NCBI RefSeq assembly: GCF_022171985.1
Contig: NZ_JAJVHF010000006.1
Location: 62,001-126,000, forward strand
DNA: 64,000 nucleotides
Reading direction: 5' to 3'
From: Huaxiibacter chinensis
GTDB lineage: Bacteria; Pseudomonadota; Gammaproteobacteria; Enterobacterales; Enterobacteriaceae
Positions 30,295 to 41,092 of the stretch are shown in pieces; the first letter of the stretch is position 1, and every line of letters starts with the position of its first letter. The translations under genes and the position numbers were made by a program. Below the pieces are notes generated by a model that did no database searches, had not been told where the DNA came from, and saw only the letters and a list, made by a program, of their open reading frames with translations.

Positions 30295-32148
30295 TCAGGG
30301 TTTGGTTGTCTCCGGAAAGAGCATTGCATCACGCAGCAGGTGATCGTTACCGCGACGGCGGGTAAAGCCAATGCGATTAAAATATTCCAGTATCTGAATC
30401 GCCAGCTTGCGTCCGACGTTGAGACGATCGCGGAAATCCGCCGCGCAGGTGGAGCCGCGCGCCTGATCCAGTTCACGGATCAGGCTGGCGAAGGTGACAA
30501 TACGATCGTTGCGATAGTAACGATCTTTCACGATCGCGGTAATCAGCCCTTGCTGCGCCGCATGCCGCAATACCTGGCGCATTAAGGCTTCATCTGCGCC
30601 GGTTTCACGAGCCAGATCGCGCACCCACCAGGGTTCATCGCCAAACAGCGGCGCGGCTTTTTGCCAGATGGCCTCTTGCTCTGGCGTAAATCCGGCTTTG
30701 TGATCGGGTAAATGCAGCCAGCCGTGATGACTTTGAATCACGCCGCTCTCGCGCATCTGCTCGATTAACAGCAGCACCAGCGCATCGTCTTCCATCGGCA
30801 GCGCCATGCGGCGCAATCTCTCGCGCCCCGGCCCGGGTTCATCCTGATGCTGTTCATGATAGGTCGCCAGGGTTGTGAGCACTTTACGCTGCCAGCGCGC
30901 CGCGACGGGGGCACTCAGTAAGCTATTTCCCGCCTGAATAAAACCGGGCTGCTGCGTCAGCTGCCGTAGGCCTTCGCCATTAAGCTGGCGTGCCCAGGCA
31001 AAATCAGCAAGGTTTACCGCACCGCGCTCAAGACGTACCGCCAGCGCGGCGTCATCACCTTTTGCCAGCGCCAGCGCCGCCAGCCATTGCAGATAGTCTG
31101 GTTTACGTTTGCCGCGGCGGGGCGGATTGAGCATCACGACACGGGCCCCCGCCAGGGTTTCGCGAGCAGAGATATCACGCAGCACCAGTCTGTCGTTGTC
31201 CGCCAGCCAGAGCGGCGTGTCGAACACCAGCTCCGCAAGATCGTTTTCCAGCAGCGAAACGCGGCCGGTGACGTGGCTGGCAGCATGGTGGATATGCACC
31301 GGCTGCCATTGGGTGAGCGCCCCGAGCGTGTGTAGCGAGACAACCACCCGTTCAGACGGCTCAGGCGGCGCATCGGCCAATAGCCAGTCGCCGCGATTGA
31401 GCTGCTCTTTTTCCGCATCGCCCGCAATATTTAAGGCGATGCGTTGCCCCGCAGACGCACGTTCCGCAGGTTGGTTTTGCGCATGCAGGCCGCGCACGCG
31501 CATCGGTTTGTTGACCCCGGTTAGCCAAAGGGTGTCACCCACGTTTACGTCACCGCTGAGTGCGGTGCCGGTGACCACCAGCCCGGCCCCTTTGACGGTA
31601 AAGGCCCGATCGATTGCCAGGCGGAAGCGATGATGGCTGGCCTGCTCACGGGAAGCGAGCTGCGTGAGGTGTTCGCGGAGGGCCTCAATACCGCGGCCTT
31701 CCGTCGCCACCGTGACAAAAACGGGGGCATCGTCAAAACCATATTCGCCCAGCACGCGGGCGATCTGGTGACGAACCTCGTCAACACGCGCCTCATCCAC
31801 GCGGTCGGCTTTGGTGAGCGCGACGGTGAGTTGAGGGTTGCCGGTCAGTTGCAGGATCGCCAGATGCTCGCGGGTCTGGGCCATCACGCCGTCATCGCAG
31901 GCAACCACCAGCAGGGCATGATCGATACCGCCGACGCCTGCCAGCATATTGGTGAGAAATTTTTCGTGGCCGGGGACATCGATAAAACCCAGCACGCGTC
32001 CATCCGGCTGCGGCCAGTAGGCATAGCCCAGATCGATGGTCATGCCGCGTTTTTTTTCTTCCGGCAGGCGATCGGCGTTTATCCCCGTGATCGCCTGTAA
32101 TAGCGTGGTTTTACCGTGGTCGACATGACCCGCAGTGGCAATAATCAT
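30295..32148 (-). CDS. selB: Selenocysteine-specific elongation factor SelB
   Basis: GTPase that delivers selenocysteyl-tRNA to the ribosome at UGA codons followed by a SECIS hairpin. G-domain: [16 protein letters not shown] (residues 7-22), [12 protein letters not shown], and TKAD. The C-terminal 240 residues are four winged helices that bind the SECIS RNA, visible in [19 protein letters not shown] and [19 protein letters not shown]. The 617 residues compare with 614 in E. coli. The start overlaps the selA stop by four bases, so the pair is translationally coupled. Its stop is two bases from the ROK kinase stop. Confidence 0.97.
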   Translation of the reverse strand: MIIATAGHVDHGKTTLLQAITGINADRLPEEKKRGMTIDLGYAYWPQPDGRVLGFIDVPGHEKFLTNMLAGVGGIDHALLVVACDDGVMAQTREHLAILQLTGNPQLTVALTKADRVDEARVDEVRHQIARVLGEYGFDDAPVFVTVATEGRGIEALREHLTQLASREQASHHRFRLAIDRAFTVKGAGLVVTGTALSGDVNVGDTLWLTGVNKPMRVRGLHAQNQPAERASAGQRIALNIAGDAEKEQLNRGDWLLADAPPEPSERVVVSLHTLGALTQWQPVHIHHAASHVTGRVSLLENDLAELVFDTPLWLADNDRLVLRDISARETLAGARVVMLNPPRRGKRKPDYLQWLAALALAKGDDAALAVRLERGAVNLADFAWARQLNGEGLRQLTQQPGFIQAGNSLLSAPVAARWQRKVLTTLATYHEQHQDEPGPGRERLRRMALPMEDDALVLLLIEQMRESGVIQSHHGWLHLPDHKAGFTPEQEAIWQKAAPLFGDEPWWVRDLARETGADEALMRQVLRHAAQQGLITAIVKDRYYRNDRIVTFASLIRELDQARGSTCAADFRDRLNVGRKLAIQILEYFNRIGFTRRRGNDHLLRDAMLFPETTKP

Positions 32149-33533
32149 TTCAGCAACATCTCCAGAAAACGCTGTTCATCTTCAAGACAGCGTAGATCCA
32201 GCCATAAACGTCCGTCGTATATCCGACCAATGACAGGAGCGGGCAGCGCGCGCCAGCGCATCGACAAGGCCTCAAGCTGGCTTCCTCGACCGTCCTTCGG
32301 CGTAAACGTTAACGCCGCGCTGGGCAGCCTGTCCACCGGCAGCGAGCCGCTGCCGATTTGTGACTGACACGGCTCAACGCGAACATCGAACTGCGCAAAA
32401 TGTGGCGCAATCTGCGCCTGCAAGCGCACGCCCTGGGCATGAATGGCGTCGGCATCGCGGGTCAACAGCCGCAGCGTGGGCAGACGTTCGGCCAGCTTCT
32501 CGGGGTGCAGATAGAGCCGCAGCGTGGCATCCAGCGCGGCGAGCGTCATTTTATCGGCGCGAAGAGCACGTTTCAGTGGATGAGCCTGCAACTGCGCGAT
32601 CAGGTCGCGCTTGCCAACGATAATCCCCGCCTGCGGCCCGCCCAGCAGTTTGTCACCGGAAAAGCTCACCAGGCTGACGCCCGCGGCGATCATCTCCTGT
32701 GGCATCGGCTCCTTTGGCAAACCGTAATGGCTCAGATCCACCAGCGAACCGCTGCCTAAATCGGCAATGACCGGCACGTTCAGTTCGCAGCCCAGCGCGG
32801 CAAGCTCGGCTTCATCCACCGCTTTGGTAAAGCCTTCAACCTGATAATTGCTGGTGTGGACTTTCATCAGCAGCGCGGTATTGTCATTTACCGCGGCACG
32901 ATAATCTTTGGCATGCGTGCGGTTGGTGGTGCCGACTTCATGCAGCACGCACCCGGCCTGACGCATCACGTCGGGAATACGAAAGGCGCCGCCAATCTCC
33001 ACCAGCTCACCCCGCGACACCACGACCTCTTTACCCGCCGCCGTCGCCGCGAGCATCAGCAGCACGGCAGCGGCGTTGTTATTCACAATGCAGGCATCTT
33101 CCGCGCCCGTGATCTGGCAAAGCAATTCGGCCAGCGCGCGATCGCGATGCCCGCGTCCCGCGCCGTCCAGATCGTACTCCAGGGTAACGGGCGAACGCAT
33201 CGCCTGGGTGACGGCCTCTATCGCCTCTTCGGCCTGCTGCGCACGGCCAAGATTGGTGTGCAGAACCGTGCCGGTAAGGTTAAACACCGGCTGCAGCGCC
33301 CCCGCCTGCCGTTGTTCGAGCCGTGCCTGTACCGCCTGAGCCCAGTTATCGTTCCATTCAGGCAGAATGCCTTCCTCACCAATCGCCCGGCGTGCGTCGT
33401 TTTGCAGCGTTCTGAGCGTATTCACCACGCGCGTATGCCCGTACCGGTTCAGTAACGGTTCAAATGACGCGTCACGCAGTAAGCGGTCCGTAGCGGGAAG
33501 GTGTCGGTAGAGCGAGCGGGAATCCGGTTTCAT
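32145..33533 (-). CDS. selA: L-seryl-tRNA(Sec) selenium transferase SelA
   Basis: PLP enzyme that converts seryl-tRNA(Sec) to selenocysteyl-tRNA(Sec) using selenophosphate, acting as a decamer. 462 residues. The cofactor Lys lies in [14 protein letters not shown]; upstream motifs are [28 protein letters not shown] and [16 protein letters not shown]. First gene of selAB. The selC tRNA is not in this window. The start [19 protein letters not shown] is the only sensible one in frame. Confidence 0.97.
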   Translation of the reverse strand: MKPDSRSLYRHLPATDRLLRDASFEPLLNRYGHTRVVNTLRTLQNDARRAIGEEGILPEWNDNWAQAVQARLEQRQAGALQPVFNLTGTVLHTNLGRAQQAEEAIEAVTQAMRSPVTLEYDLDGAGRGHRDRALAELLCQITGAEDACIVNNNAAAVLLMLAATAAGKEVVVSRGELVEIGGAFRIPDVMRQAGCVLHEVGTTNRTHAKDYRAAVNDNTALLMKVHTSNYQVEGFTKAVDEAELAALGCELNVPVIADLGSGSLVDLSHYGLPKEPMPQEMIAAGVSLVSFSGDKLLGGPQAGIIVGKRDLIAQLQAHPLKRALRADKMTLAALDATLRLYLHPEKLAERLPTLRLLTRDADAIHAQGVRLQAQIAPHFAQFDVRVEPCQSQIGSGSLPVDRLPSAALTFTPKDGRGSQLEALSMRWRALPAPVIGRIYDGRLWLDLRCLEDEQRFLEMLLK

Positions 33534-33848
33534 AAATCTGCCTGAGAATAAGAAAACTGCGGCTATTTTAGCAGGTTGATGCGTACGAGTCCTGAAAGGT
33601 GCAGCGAGCCTTTATCCAGATCAATTTATAAAATAACCCTCCCCCGCAAAGGAGATTTTCGCTAAATCACCTGCAATTAAAAGTGATTAACCCGCTGAAT
33701 TTAATAGTACATTAAGCCGACGCTGTTATCCGCTGGGTCAGCGTGATCAGAAATAACAGCGACACGCGATAAAAAATAAACGATGTACAGAGCGGTAAGC
33801 GTCACCCGCTCTGGATAAATAACCCAATGAAGAAAGACAGTTAAATGA
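33534..33848. other. selA-yibF gap with two hairpins
   Basis: A 315-bp A+T-rich gap without a gene. It carries a nested inverted repeat, CGCTGTTAT (33721-33729) with ATAACAGCG (33753-33761), enclosing CGCTG-GGT-CAGCG (33731-33743). A second stem is CAGAGCGG (33788-33795) with CCGCTCTG (33805-33812). The second lies 36 bp past the yibF stop on the minus strand and may end its transcript, though no T-run follows. The promoter of selAB should lie in 33534-33700. Confidence 0.5.
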
Positions 33849-34457
33849 TTAGGCTTTTGGCGGCTCGGTGCGTGCGAAGCTATCCCGCTGGAAAAGCGTC
33901 TCGGCCAGCTTAACCAGCAGCGGGCGTTCGACGCACCAGCCCGGCGCAACGCGGCGGAAATTGAGGTAGCCAATGGCGCAGGCGATGGCGATGGTGGCCA
34001 GATTGACGGCATCAGGCTCAATTTTACCCTCGCGGATCAGCGCTTCGCATCGGTCCAGGCTCCGGTTGATTTTCTCTCTTTGACGCAGCAATTCCGTTTC
34101 TGATTGTTGTGCAACCGGACGCGCCTGCTCACGAACGGAGGTCAGCGCGGCATCCATAATCCCATCGGCAAGAGCTTCAATCTGCTTAATAACCAGCGCG
34201 GCTTTCGGCTCACGCGGCATCATGGCCGGCGCGATGCCCAGCAGTTCGATGTATTCCGCAATGATGGGCGAATCAAACCAGGTCTCACCGTCATCGGTGA
34301 CCAGCGCCGGTACTTTGCCTAACGGGTTATAAAGCGCCACGCCGTTTTCCGCATTGTAAGGCTGCTCGTTAATAAACTCGAAGGTGATGCCTTTTTCCAG
34401 CAACAGCACGGAAATTTTACGCACGAAGGGGCTGGTATAGCTGCCGATAAGTTTCAT
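33849..34457 (-). CDS. yibF: Glutathione S-transferase-like YibF
   Basis: Small cytoplasmic protein of the glutathione transferase superfamily, 202 residues, as in E. coli. N-terminal thioredoxin fold [20 protein letters not shown] with the glutathione-contacting [10 protein letters not shown] and [13 protein letters not shown]-terminal helical domain ending in [10 protein letters not shown]. The catalytic N-terminal residue would be Ser7 or Thr8. Substrate unknown. The start is ATG 34457; the longer frame to 34475 lacks support. In K-12 this gene is followed by an Rhs element, which is absent here. Confidence 0.93.
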   Translation of the reverse strand: MKLIGSYTSPFVRKISVLLLEKGITFEFINEQPYNAENGVALYNPLGKVPALVTDDGETWFDSPIIAEYIELLGIAPAMMPREPKAALVIKQIEALADGIMDAALTSVREQARPVAQQSETELLRQREKINRSLDRCEALIREGKIEPDAVNLATIAIACAIGYLNFRRVAPGWCVERPLLVKLAETLFQRDSFARTEPPKA

Positions 34458-34518
34458 TGCCTGATCCTTGAACACTCAAAACGCTAAGTATGGATCAGAC
34501 AATGAAAAATGGCAGGCG

Positions 34519-35655
34519 TTAGTGATCGAGATAGAGGTAATGCATCCAGCTGGTCATGCGCAGTAAAACTTTACGCATCACCGACACGTGCGAGAAGTGG
34601 TCGGAATAGACCGCCACCTGCGCATAAATGCCGTCTGGCAGGGCATCAACATCGGCATTTGGCGCCAGTTCAATGGTCCCCAGCACACCGTCAGTTCCCG
34701 GGGTAACCGTCAGGGACTGTAGGGCACCCTGCGCCTGATAAGAGCCTCCCGGCACCACCGGCAAAATGCTGGTGAGCTTACCGGCGAACACCTGGCCGGG
34801 CAGCGCGCTGAACACTACTTCGGCTTCGTCGCCCGGTTTAAGACGCAGCAACGAGTTCTGGCGGAACTGCGCGATAATCTGACGTTTCTGTTCAGGGATA
34901 AAGACCATCACCGGACGCAGCGGCAGTGCGGCTGCATACGTGCCCGGACGGATGAGCACCTGGGTGACATAACCATTGCTCGGTGCCCGCACCACGGTCT
35001 GATCAAGATTGTATTTGGCTTCTGCAAGCTGAGCACGCAGTGAAGCAATCTGCGACTGCTCGCCGTTGACCATGCTGTCCAGCTGACTCTGAATTTGTAC
35101 CTGGTCTGCAACGGACCCTTTTACCATGGCATCCTGCGCCAGGTAATTTTGCCGCGCGTTGTCGATATCGCTTTCAGAGAACGGGTTAACCTTCGCCCGG
35201 CTGCCTTTCAGATAGCGTTGATAATCTTTATACAGACGGTCACGCTCTGCGGACACGCGGCTGGTGTTGGCGACCGCCTCCGTAAGCTGCGCTTTCAGGA
35301 CGTCAATATTATGGGTGGCAGTGACTAAATCAGCATTCAGTCTGTCGACGCGCGCCTGATAACGGCCAGGGTCAAGTTTAAATAACACGTCGCCTTTTTT
35401 AATGAGTTGATTATTTTTATCGGTGACTTCGCTAACAATTCCCGTTACCTGCGGCGTAATCGGAATGGAAATAACCGCTTTTTGCGCCGTAAAAGTATAG
35501 GGATGGTTGTAGTTCATTAATAAAATAAGCCCGGCAACAATAAATACTCCGCCTAACGTGGCGGTTGCCAGTGTCCACTGGTTTACCGGAATGCGGAATA
35601 TTTTAAAAATGGCCCAGGCGAAAGCCACATAGGTCAAAATAATGAGCAAATCCAT
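34519..35655 (-). CDS. yibH: YibH, HlyD/EmrA-type membrane-fusion protein
   Basis: Inner-membrane-anchored periplasmic adaptor of the HlyD family, 378 residues. One transmembrane helix near residues 28-47 ([17 protein letters not shown]), a lipoyl-like half ([31 protein letters not shown]), a coiled-coil hairpin (about 80-220, with [15 protein letters not shown] segments), the second lipoyl half ([18 protein letters not shown]) and a beta-barrel. No outer-membrane channel or pump is adjacent; only yibI, two bases upstream, is linked. Export substrate unknown. Confidence 0.92.
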   Translation of the reverse strand: MDLLIILTYVAFAWAIFKIFRIPVNQWTLATATLGGVFIVAGLILLMNYNHPYTFTAQKAVISIPITPQVTGIVSEVTDKNNQLIKKGDVLFKLDPGRYQARVDRLNADLVTATHNIDVLKAQLTEAVANTSRVSAERDRLYKDYQRYLKGSRAKVNPFSESDIDNARQNYLAQDAMVKGSVADQVQIQSQLDSMVNGEQSQIASLRAQLAEAKYNLDQTVVRAPSNGYVTQVLIRPGTYAAALPLRPVMVFIPEQKRQIIAQFRQNSLLRLKPGDEAEVVFSALPGQVFAGKLTSILPVVPGGSYQAQGALQSLTVTPGTDGVLGTIELAPNADVDALPDGIYAQVAVYSDHFSHVSVMRKVLLRMTSWMHYLYLDH

Positions 35656-35657
35656 GA

Positions 35658-36014
35658 TTAATGCTCCTGGGTGTTCTGGGCAGCGGTCGGTTGCAGCGTG
35701 GCCAGTTTGTTTTCCAGCTCGGCGACGCGTAAGGCAAGCGCATCGACCTCAGGAAGCCGGTCTGACTCCAGACGAGGGTTTTGCATTCCCCAGCCACGCT
35801 CAGGCTGATAGAGGGTTGCCCAGATCCACAGAAATGGCCAGATAGCATGTAACGTAAACAGGCTAATCCAGCCCGCCGTATGAATCGCATCCGCATGAGG
35901 ATGTTGACGTTTTTTTGCGATGTTATAGGGAATATCATGGATGGCGATGATTCCGTAAAACAGAACCAGAAAAACAAAAATCAATACACCCAGGGCAAAA
36001 TAATTGAGAAACAT
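35658..36014 (-). CDS. yibI: YibI, DUF3302 inner-membrane protein
   Basis: A 118-residue membrane protein of unknown function. Two hydrophobic segments are clear: [19 protein letters not shown] near residues 6-24 and a second around [20 protein letters not shown]. The tail ends in a short coiled coil ([15 protein letters not shown]). The start at 36014 is chosen because AGGAAAAT sits just upstream on the minus strand; the frame runs open to 36101 without support. It always precedes yibH in enterobacteria that I know, so the two likely form a membrane complex. Confidence 0.9.
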   Translation of the reverse strand: MFLNYFALGVLIFVFLVLFYGIIAIHDIPYNIAKKRQHPHADAIHTAGWISLFTLHAIWPFLWIWATLYQPERGWGMQNPRLESDRLPEVDALALRVAELENKLATLQPTAAQNTQEH

Positions 36015-36310
36015 ATTTTCCTCACATAAACTGCGTAAACTCATTAACTTTGTAAAATGATAAGCAGCCAAATTAATTTGATTTAAGCGCAACGCTTGCA
36101 CTTATTACGTAAGCGTCGTGGAGTATTGTTTTTTATTATAACTGCGTGCAAGTTTATAAGCGTGTCAAAATATAACATGAATAATAATATACTTAATCTT
36201 ACACTGAGCGTAATGCAGGTTAAGACTTTTCGCCATACTACATAATGGAGGAATTTTTTTAGCATTGAATGTGAATTAATAACACTTGCAGACCCTGCCG
36301 TAAGACAGAG

Positions 36311-36530
36311 TTTGACATTAATCACATCCAGATAACTCCGCATAAAAATATTTTGTGAATTCAGTCACATTACAGAAACAAAGCCGCCCTTGTAAATTGT
36401 GACGCGCATCACAAAAGAAGGGCCGAAGCGCCTGTTTTTTGCCCGTTGTATTTTTTTTATTCGCCATTTATGTGATGGAGATCACTCTATAAATTACCCT
36501 CCCCCCTACATTTACGTGATGGAGATCACA
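36311..36530 (+). promoter_or_regulatory. mtlA control region with five CRP-like sites
   Basis: The 660-bp gap before mtlA contains five matches to TGTGA-N6-TCACA: 36311-36326 (TTTGA/TCACA), 36354-36369 and 36398-36413 (both perfect), 36471-36486 (TGTGA/TCACT) and 36515-36530 (CGTGA/TCACA). Spacings are 43, 44, 73 and 44 bp, close to whole helical turns. E. coli mtlA is also known for multiple CRP sites. The region 36015-36310 is A+T-rich and shows no gene. Confidence 0.8.
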
Positions 36531-36674
36531 CAAAATTCCTCTGTCTGGACAGTTGAACGATTCAGTGCCAGATTTCACAGCATCAGAACAGGGCTCGGCT
36601 ACCTCTCTGCCGCCGCGCATTAACAATAAACCTCGGGCCGCAAGCCTAAGCGTAACCAGAAGAAGGGGTGTTTT

Positions 36675-38585
36675 ATGTCATCCGATTTCAAGATCAAAGT
36701 TCAAAGCTTTGGTCGTTTCCTCAGCAATATGGTGATGCCAAATATCGGCGCGTTTATCGCGTGGGGTATCATCACTGCCTTATTTATTCCAACAGGATGG
36801 ATGCCAAACGAAACGCTGGCGAAGCTTGTTGGCCCAATGATTACTTATCTGCTGCCACTGCTGATCGGTTTTACCGGTGGTCGTCTGGTTGGCGGTGACC
36901 GCGGTGGCGTGGTGGGTGCCATTACTACGATGGGCGTGATCGTCGGTGCGGACATGCCGATGTTCCTGGGCGCCATGATTGCCGGTCCTCTGGGCGGCTG
37001 GGCGATTAAGAAATTCGACGTCTGGGTTGATGGCAAAATCAAATCCGGCTTTGAAATGCTGGTGAACAACTTCTCCGCGGGCATCATCGGGATGATCCTC
37101 GCGATTCTGGCGTTCATGGGCATTGGCCCTGCGGTTGAAGTGCTGTCCAAAGCCCTGGCGGCGGGCGTTAACTTCATGGTTATCCATGACATGCTGCCGC
37201 TGGCGTCTATCTTCGTTGAACCGGCAAAAATTCTGTTCCTGAACAACGCCATTAACCACGGTATCTTCTCACCGCTGGGCATTCAGCAATCCCACGAACT
37301 CGGCAAGTCTATCTTCTTCCTGATTGAAGCGAACCCGGGTCCCGGTATGGGCGTACTGCTGGCCTATATGTTCTTTGGTCGTGGTAGCGCGAAACAGTCT
37401 GCTGGCGGCGCGGCAATCATTCACTTCCTGGGCGGTATCCACGAAATTTACTTCCCGTACGTGCTGATGAACCCACGTCTGATTGTGGCCGTTATCCTGG
37501 GCGGTATGACCGGCGTGTTCACGCTGAGCGTGCTGGGCGGTGGTCTGGTCTCTCCTGCCTCTCCAGGCTCTATCCTGGCGGTACTGGCGATGACGCCAAA
37601 AGGCGCTTACTTCGCGAACATTGCTGCTATCTGTGCGGCGATGGCGGTCTCCTTCGTGGTCTCCGCAATTCTGCTGAAAACCAGCAAAGTGAAAGAAGAA
37701 GACGATATCGAAGCAGCGACCCGTCGTATGCAGGATATGAAATCTGAATCGAAAGGCGCGGCGACCCCGCTGTCTGCGGGTGACGTTTCTAACGACCTGA
37801 GCCACGTGCGCAAAATCATCGTTGCCTGCGATGCAGGTATGGGTTCCAGCGCCATGGGTGCAGGCGTACTGCGTAAGAAAGTGCAGGATGCGGGGCTGAC
37901 CAACATCTCTGTAACCAACAGCGCGATCAACAACCTGCCACCGGATGTTGACCTGGTGATTACGCACCGCGATCTGACCGAGCGCGCCATGCGTCAGGTT
38001 CCTCAGGCGCAGCATATTTCACTGACCAACTTCCTGGACAGCGGTCTCTATACCAGCCTGACCGAGCGTCTGGTGGCAGCACAACGCCATGAAACTAACG
38101 AAGTGAAGGTGCGTTCCAGCCTGCAGGACAGCTTTGATGAGAGCAACGCTCACCTGTTCAGGCTCGGCGCGGAAAACATCTTCCTGGGCCGCACGGCAAG
38201 CCACAAAGAAGAAGCCATTCGCTTTGCGGGTGAGCAACTGGTGAAAGGCGGCTACGTTGAGCCAGAATACGTTCAGGCCATGCTGGACCGTGAAAAACTG
38301 ACCCCGACCTATCTGGGCGAGTCAATTGCGGTTCCACACGGTACGGTTGAAGCGAAAGACCGCGTGCTGAAAACCGGCGTGGTATTCTGCCAGTATCCGG
38401 ACGGCGTGCGCTTCGGTGAAGAAGAGGACGACATCGCCCGTCTGGTGATTGGTATCGCTGCCCGTAACAACGAGCATATTCAGGTGATTACCAGCCTGAC
38501 CAACGCCCTGGATGACGACACGGTCATTGAGCGTCTGGCCAATACCACGAGCGTGGAAGAAGTACTGGCCCTGCTGAACAAATAA
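36675..38585 (+). CDS. mtlA: Mannitol PTS enzyme IICBA MtlA
   Basis: Imports D-mannitol across the inner membrane and phosphorylates it to mannitol 1-phosphate. One 636-residue chain carries IIC (residues 1-345, membrane, with GGIHEIYFPYVL), IIB (about 375-470, phosphocysteine Cys385 in VACDAGMGSSAMG) and IIA (about 490-636, phosphohistidine His555 in IAVPHGT). AGAAGAAGGGGTG provides the ribosome site. First gene of mtlADR; a palindromic repeat separates it from mtlD. Control by CRP and MtlR is expected. Confidence 0.98.
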   Translation: MSSDFKIKVQSFGRFLSNMVMPNIGAFIAWGIITALFIPTGWMPNETLAKLVGPMITYLLPLLIGFTGGRLVGGDRGGVVGAITTMGVIVGADMPMFLGAMIAGPLGGWAIKKFDVWVDGKIKSGFEMLVNNFSAGIIGMILAILAFMGIGPAVEVLSKALAAGVNFMVIHDMLPLASIFVEPAKILFLNNAINHGIFSPLGIQQSHELGKSIFFLIEANPGPGMGVLLAYMFFGRGSAKQSAGGAAIIHFLGGIHEIYFPYVLMNPRLIVAVILGGMTGVFTLSVLGGGLVSPASPGSILAVLAMTPKGAYFANIAAICAAMAVSFVVSAILLKTSKVKEEDDIEAATRRMQDMKSESKGAATPLSAGDVSNDLSHVRKIIVACDAGMGSSAMGAGVLRKKVQDAGLTNISVTNSAINNLPPDVDLVITHRDLTERAMRQVPQAQHISLTNFLDSGLYTSLTERLVAAQRHETNEVKVRSSLQDSFDESNAHLFRLGAENIFLGRTASHKEEAIRFAGEQLVKGGYVEPEYVQAMLDREKLTPTYLGESIAVPHGTVEAKDRVLKTGVVFCQYPDGVRFGEEEDDIARLVIGIAARNNEHIQVITSLTNALDDDTVIERLANTTSVEEVLALLNK

Positions 38586-38596
38586 GCATGTCCTGA

Positions 38597-38655
38597 CCCC
38601 TCTCCCTTCGGGAGAGGGTTAGGGTGAGGGAAATGCCTCACCCCAGCCCTCTCGG
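38597..38655. repeat. GC-rich palindromic repeat between mtlA and mtlD
   Basis: CCCTCTCCC-TTC-GGGAGAGGG (38598-38618) followed by TTAGGGTGAGGG, and then a second arm CCTCACCCC near 38636-38644 that can pair with GGTGAGG. Two adjacent hairpins therefore sit in the 97-bp gap of the mtl operon. The family is shared with 17608, 25769 and 50578. It may lower mtlD expression relative to mtlA. Confidence 0.65.
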
Positions 38656-38682
38656 GTACAAACATTGATGAAGGTTAATACG

Positions 38683-39831
38683 ATGAAAGCATTACATTTT
38701 GGCGCAGGTAATATCGGTCGTGGCTTTATCGGCAAACTGCTGGCAGACGCGGGCATTACGCTGACATTCGCCGATGTGAACCAGGTGGTGCTCGACGCCC
38801 TGAATGCCCGTCATAGCTACCAGGTCCATGTCGTTGGTGAAAACGAACAGGTTGAAACAGTCTCTGGCGTAAACGCAGTGAGCAGCATTGGCGACGACGT
38901 CATCGATCTTATCGCCACCGTCGATCTGGTCACGACCGCCGTCGGTCCGGTTGTTCTTGAGCGCATCGCGCCTGCCGTGGCGAAAGGCCTGGCTAAACGT
39001 AAAGCACAGGGGAATGAAGCCCCTCTGAACATCATCGCCTGCGAGAACATGGTGCGCGGCACCACGCAGCTGAAAGGGCACGTACTCGCCGCTGTTGCCG
39101 ACGAAGACAAAGCCTGGGTGGAAGCACACGTCGGGTTTGTCGATTCCGCCGTTGACCGTATCGTTCCGCCGTCAGAATCCGCGACCCACGATCCGCTGGA
39201 AGTGACCGTAGAAACCTTCAGCGAGTGGATTGTTGATAAAACCCAGTTTAAAGGCACGCTGCCCACTATTCCGGGGATGGAATTAACCGATAACCTGATG
39301 GCCTTTGTCGAACGCAAACTCTTCACGCTGAACACCGGGCATGCTATAACCGCGTACCTCGGAAAATTAGCCGGTCATCAGACCATTCGTGACGCGATTC
39401 TCGATGAGAAAATCCGTGCGGTGGTAAAAGGGGCGATGGACGAGAGCGGCGCGGTACTGATTAAACGCTACGGTTTTGATGCCGAAAAACACGCGGCATA
39501 TATTCAGAAAATCCTCGGTCGTTTTGAAAACCCGTATCTGAAAGATGACGTTGAGCGCGTTGGCCGTCAGCCTTTGCGTAAACTGAGCGCGGGCGACCGT
39601 CTGATCAAACCGCTGTTGGGTACGCTGGAATACAGCTTGCCGCACGCCAACCTGGTAAAAGGGATTGCCGCCGCGATGCACTATCGCAGCGAGCAGGATC
39701 CACAGGCACAGGAGCTGGCGCAGCTGATTGACGCGCAGGGTCCGCAGGCCGCGCTGGCGCAGATTTCAGGGCTCGAGGCGAACAGTGACGTGGTTGCGGA
39801 GGCGGTTAACGCATACAACGCCACTAAATGA
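38683..39831 (+). CDS. mtlD: Mannitol-1-phosphate 5-dehydrogenase MtlD
   Basis: Oxidises mannitol 1-phosphate to fructose 6-phosphate with NAD. 382 residues, as in E. coli. N-terminal Rossmann motif [15 protein letters not shown] (residues 4-18), then [15 protein letters not shown] and the long-chain dehydrogenase signature [18 protein letters not shown] with its catalytic Lys. The frame is open from a TTG at 38665, but ATG 38683 gives the family N-terminus. The stop overlaps the start of mtlR. Confidence 0.98.
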   Translation: MKALHFGAGNIGRGFIGKLLADAGITLTFADVNQVVLDALNARHSYQVHVVGENEQVETVSGVNAVSSIGDDVIDLIATVDLVTTAVGPVVLERIAPAVAKGLAKRKAQGNEAPLNIIACENMVRGTTQLKGHVLAAVADEDKAWVEAHVGFVDSAVDRIVPPSESATHDPLEVTVETFSEWIVDKTQFKGTLPTIPGMELTDNLMAFVERKLFTLNTGHAITAYLGKLAGHQTIRDAILDEKIRAVVKGAMDESGAVLIKRYGFDAEKHAAYIQKILGRFENPYLKDDVERVGRQPLRKLSAGDRLIKPLLGTLEYSLPHANLVKGIAAAMHYRSEQDPQAQELAQLIDAQGPQAALAQISGLEANSDVVAEAVNAYNATK

Positions 39832-40418
39832 TGCAGAATACGGCGCAGGTCATCCTGCGCCCGAACAACAGATTGTCAGATATGCAGGCAATAATGGAAC
39901 AAACCCAGGCCTTTGAAAATCGTGTGCTTGAGCGTCTGAATGCTGGCAAAACCGTACGAAGTTTCCTGATCACCGCCGTGGAGCTATTAACCGAGGCGGT
40001 CAATATTCTGGTGCTTCAGGTGTTTCGCAAAGACGACTACGCGGTAAAATATGCTGTAGAACCGTTACTGGACGGCGACGGACCGCTGGGCGATCTCTCT
40101 GTGCGTCTGAAGTTGATCTACGGCCTTGGCGTACTCAGCCGTCACGAATATGAAGATGCTGAACTGCTGATGGCCCTGCGGGAAGAGCTTAATCATGATG
40201 GCAATGAGTACGCGTTTACCGATGACGAGATACTCGGCCCCTTTGGCGAACTTCACTGCGTAAGCGCCCTGCCGCCTGCACCGAATTTTGATAAAAGCGA
40301 TCCCGAGCTTCATGCGATGCAAAAGCTGAGGTATCAGCAAGTTGTGCGTTCCACCATGGTCCTTTCCCTGACTGAGCTGATTTCCCGAATCAGCTTAAAA
40401 AAAGCGTTTCAGAAGTAA
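39828..40418 (+). CDS. mtlR: Mannitol operon repressor MtlR
   Basis: Negative regulator of the mtl operon, a small helical protein of the MtlR/FumE family (196 residues; 195 in E. coli) with no clear helix-turn-helix. Conserved segments: [38 protein letters not shown] and [13 protein letters not shown]. The start ATGATG overlaps the mtlD stop, giving translational coupling. The first eight residues differ from K-12 while the rest is strongly conserved. The K-12 gene yibT, which follows mtlR there, is not seen here. Confidence 0.95.
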   Translation: MMQNTAQVILRPNNRLSDMQAIMEQTQAFENRVLERLNAGKTVRSFLITAVELLTEAVNILVLQVFRKDDYAVKYAVEPLLDGDGPLGDLSVRLKLIYGLGVLSRHEYEDAELLMALREELNHDGNEYAFTDDEILGPFGELHCVSALPPAPNFDKSDPELHAMQKLRYQQVVRSTMVLSLTELISRISLKKAFQK

Positions 40419-40476
40419 GACAGCGCGCATTGGTGTATCCTTCCCTGTAATTCCCCCGATTTTAGAGCTATATGTG

Positions 40477-40839
40477 ATGAAAGAAGTCGAAAAAAACGAA
40501 ATTAAACGCCTGAGCGACCGCCTGGATTTGATCCGCCATCAGCAAGCGGGTCTGTCCTTAGTGGAGTCTGCCGATAAGTTCGCCGAGCTTGAGAAAGAGG
40601 TTGCCACCCTGGAAGCCGAAATCGAGCGCCTGCGCGCCGTTAAAGGCCATAAGCTGAGCAAAGAAGCCCAGAAGCTGATGGACATGCCGCATCGTCGAGC
40701 GATCACTAAAAAAGAACAAGCCGACATGGGTAAGCTGAAGAAAAGCGTCCGTGGCCTGGTGGTCGTTCATCCAATGACCGAACTTGGCCGTGAAATGGGC
40801 CTGAAAGAGATGACGGGCTTTTGTAAGACGGCATTCTGA
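40477..40839 (+). CDS. yibL: YibL, ribosome-associated DUF2810 protein
   Basis: A 120-residue basic protein with an N-terminal coiled coil (residues 1-50, [19 protein letters not shown] then [13 protein letters not shown]) and a conserved basic tail ([20 protein letters not shown]). E. coli YibL is reported to associate with ribosomes; its role is unknown. ATG 40477 gives the same length as in K-12; GTG 40474 would add one residue. A strong terminator follows. It marks the left limit of the inserted Hhe-like gene. Confidence 0.92.
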   Translation: MKEVEKNEIKRLSDRLDLIRHQQAGLSLVESADKFAELEKEVATLEAEIERLRAVKGHKLSKEAQKLMDMPHRRAITKKEQADMGKLKKSVRGLVVVHPMTELGREMGLKEMTGFCKTAF

Positions 40840-40864
40840 ATAATTTAACTTAAAGTAAATTTTT

Positions 40865-40905
40865 AAGCCTGATATATTCATTATGTGTATATATCAGGCT
40901 TTTTT
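40865..40905 (+). terminator. Rho-independent terminator of yibL
   Basis: A perfect 12-bp stem, AAGCCTGATATA (40865-40876) with TATATCAGGCTT (40890-40901), 13-nt loop, followed by T residues to 40905. It ends the mtl-yibL side and separates it from the next gene. Confidence 0.88.
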
Positions 40906-41092
40906 ATTGATCAAGATAGTAATTGTGATTGATTAATCTTCTGCAATAATGATAACGATGGGTTCACAATCCCTTTCCAGAAGAGTACAGTAAATACTTA
41001 CCTTATAAATCTAAATAATACACCCAATAAACCTCTGAAATATAATATATTCAAAGGTTTGATGGTTAGTCATTGAATTAGGTTATCAATCT

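Noticed and set aside
33534..33848. Decayed Rhs element between selA/yibF and yibH
   Set aside because: Only 315 bp and 61 bp gaps exist here, with no Rhs core repeats (YD motifs) in any frame.
36399..36623. 74-codon frame in the mtlA leader
   Set aside because: It is made of the CRP-site repeats and has no ribosome site, so it is not a likely leader peptide.
37269..38015. 248-codon minus-strand frame opposite mtlA
   Set aside because: Shadow of the conserved IIC and IIB domains; His- and Arg-rich translation typical of antisense frames.
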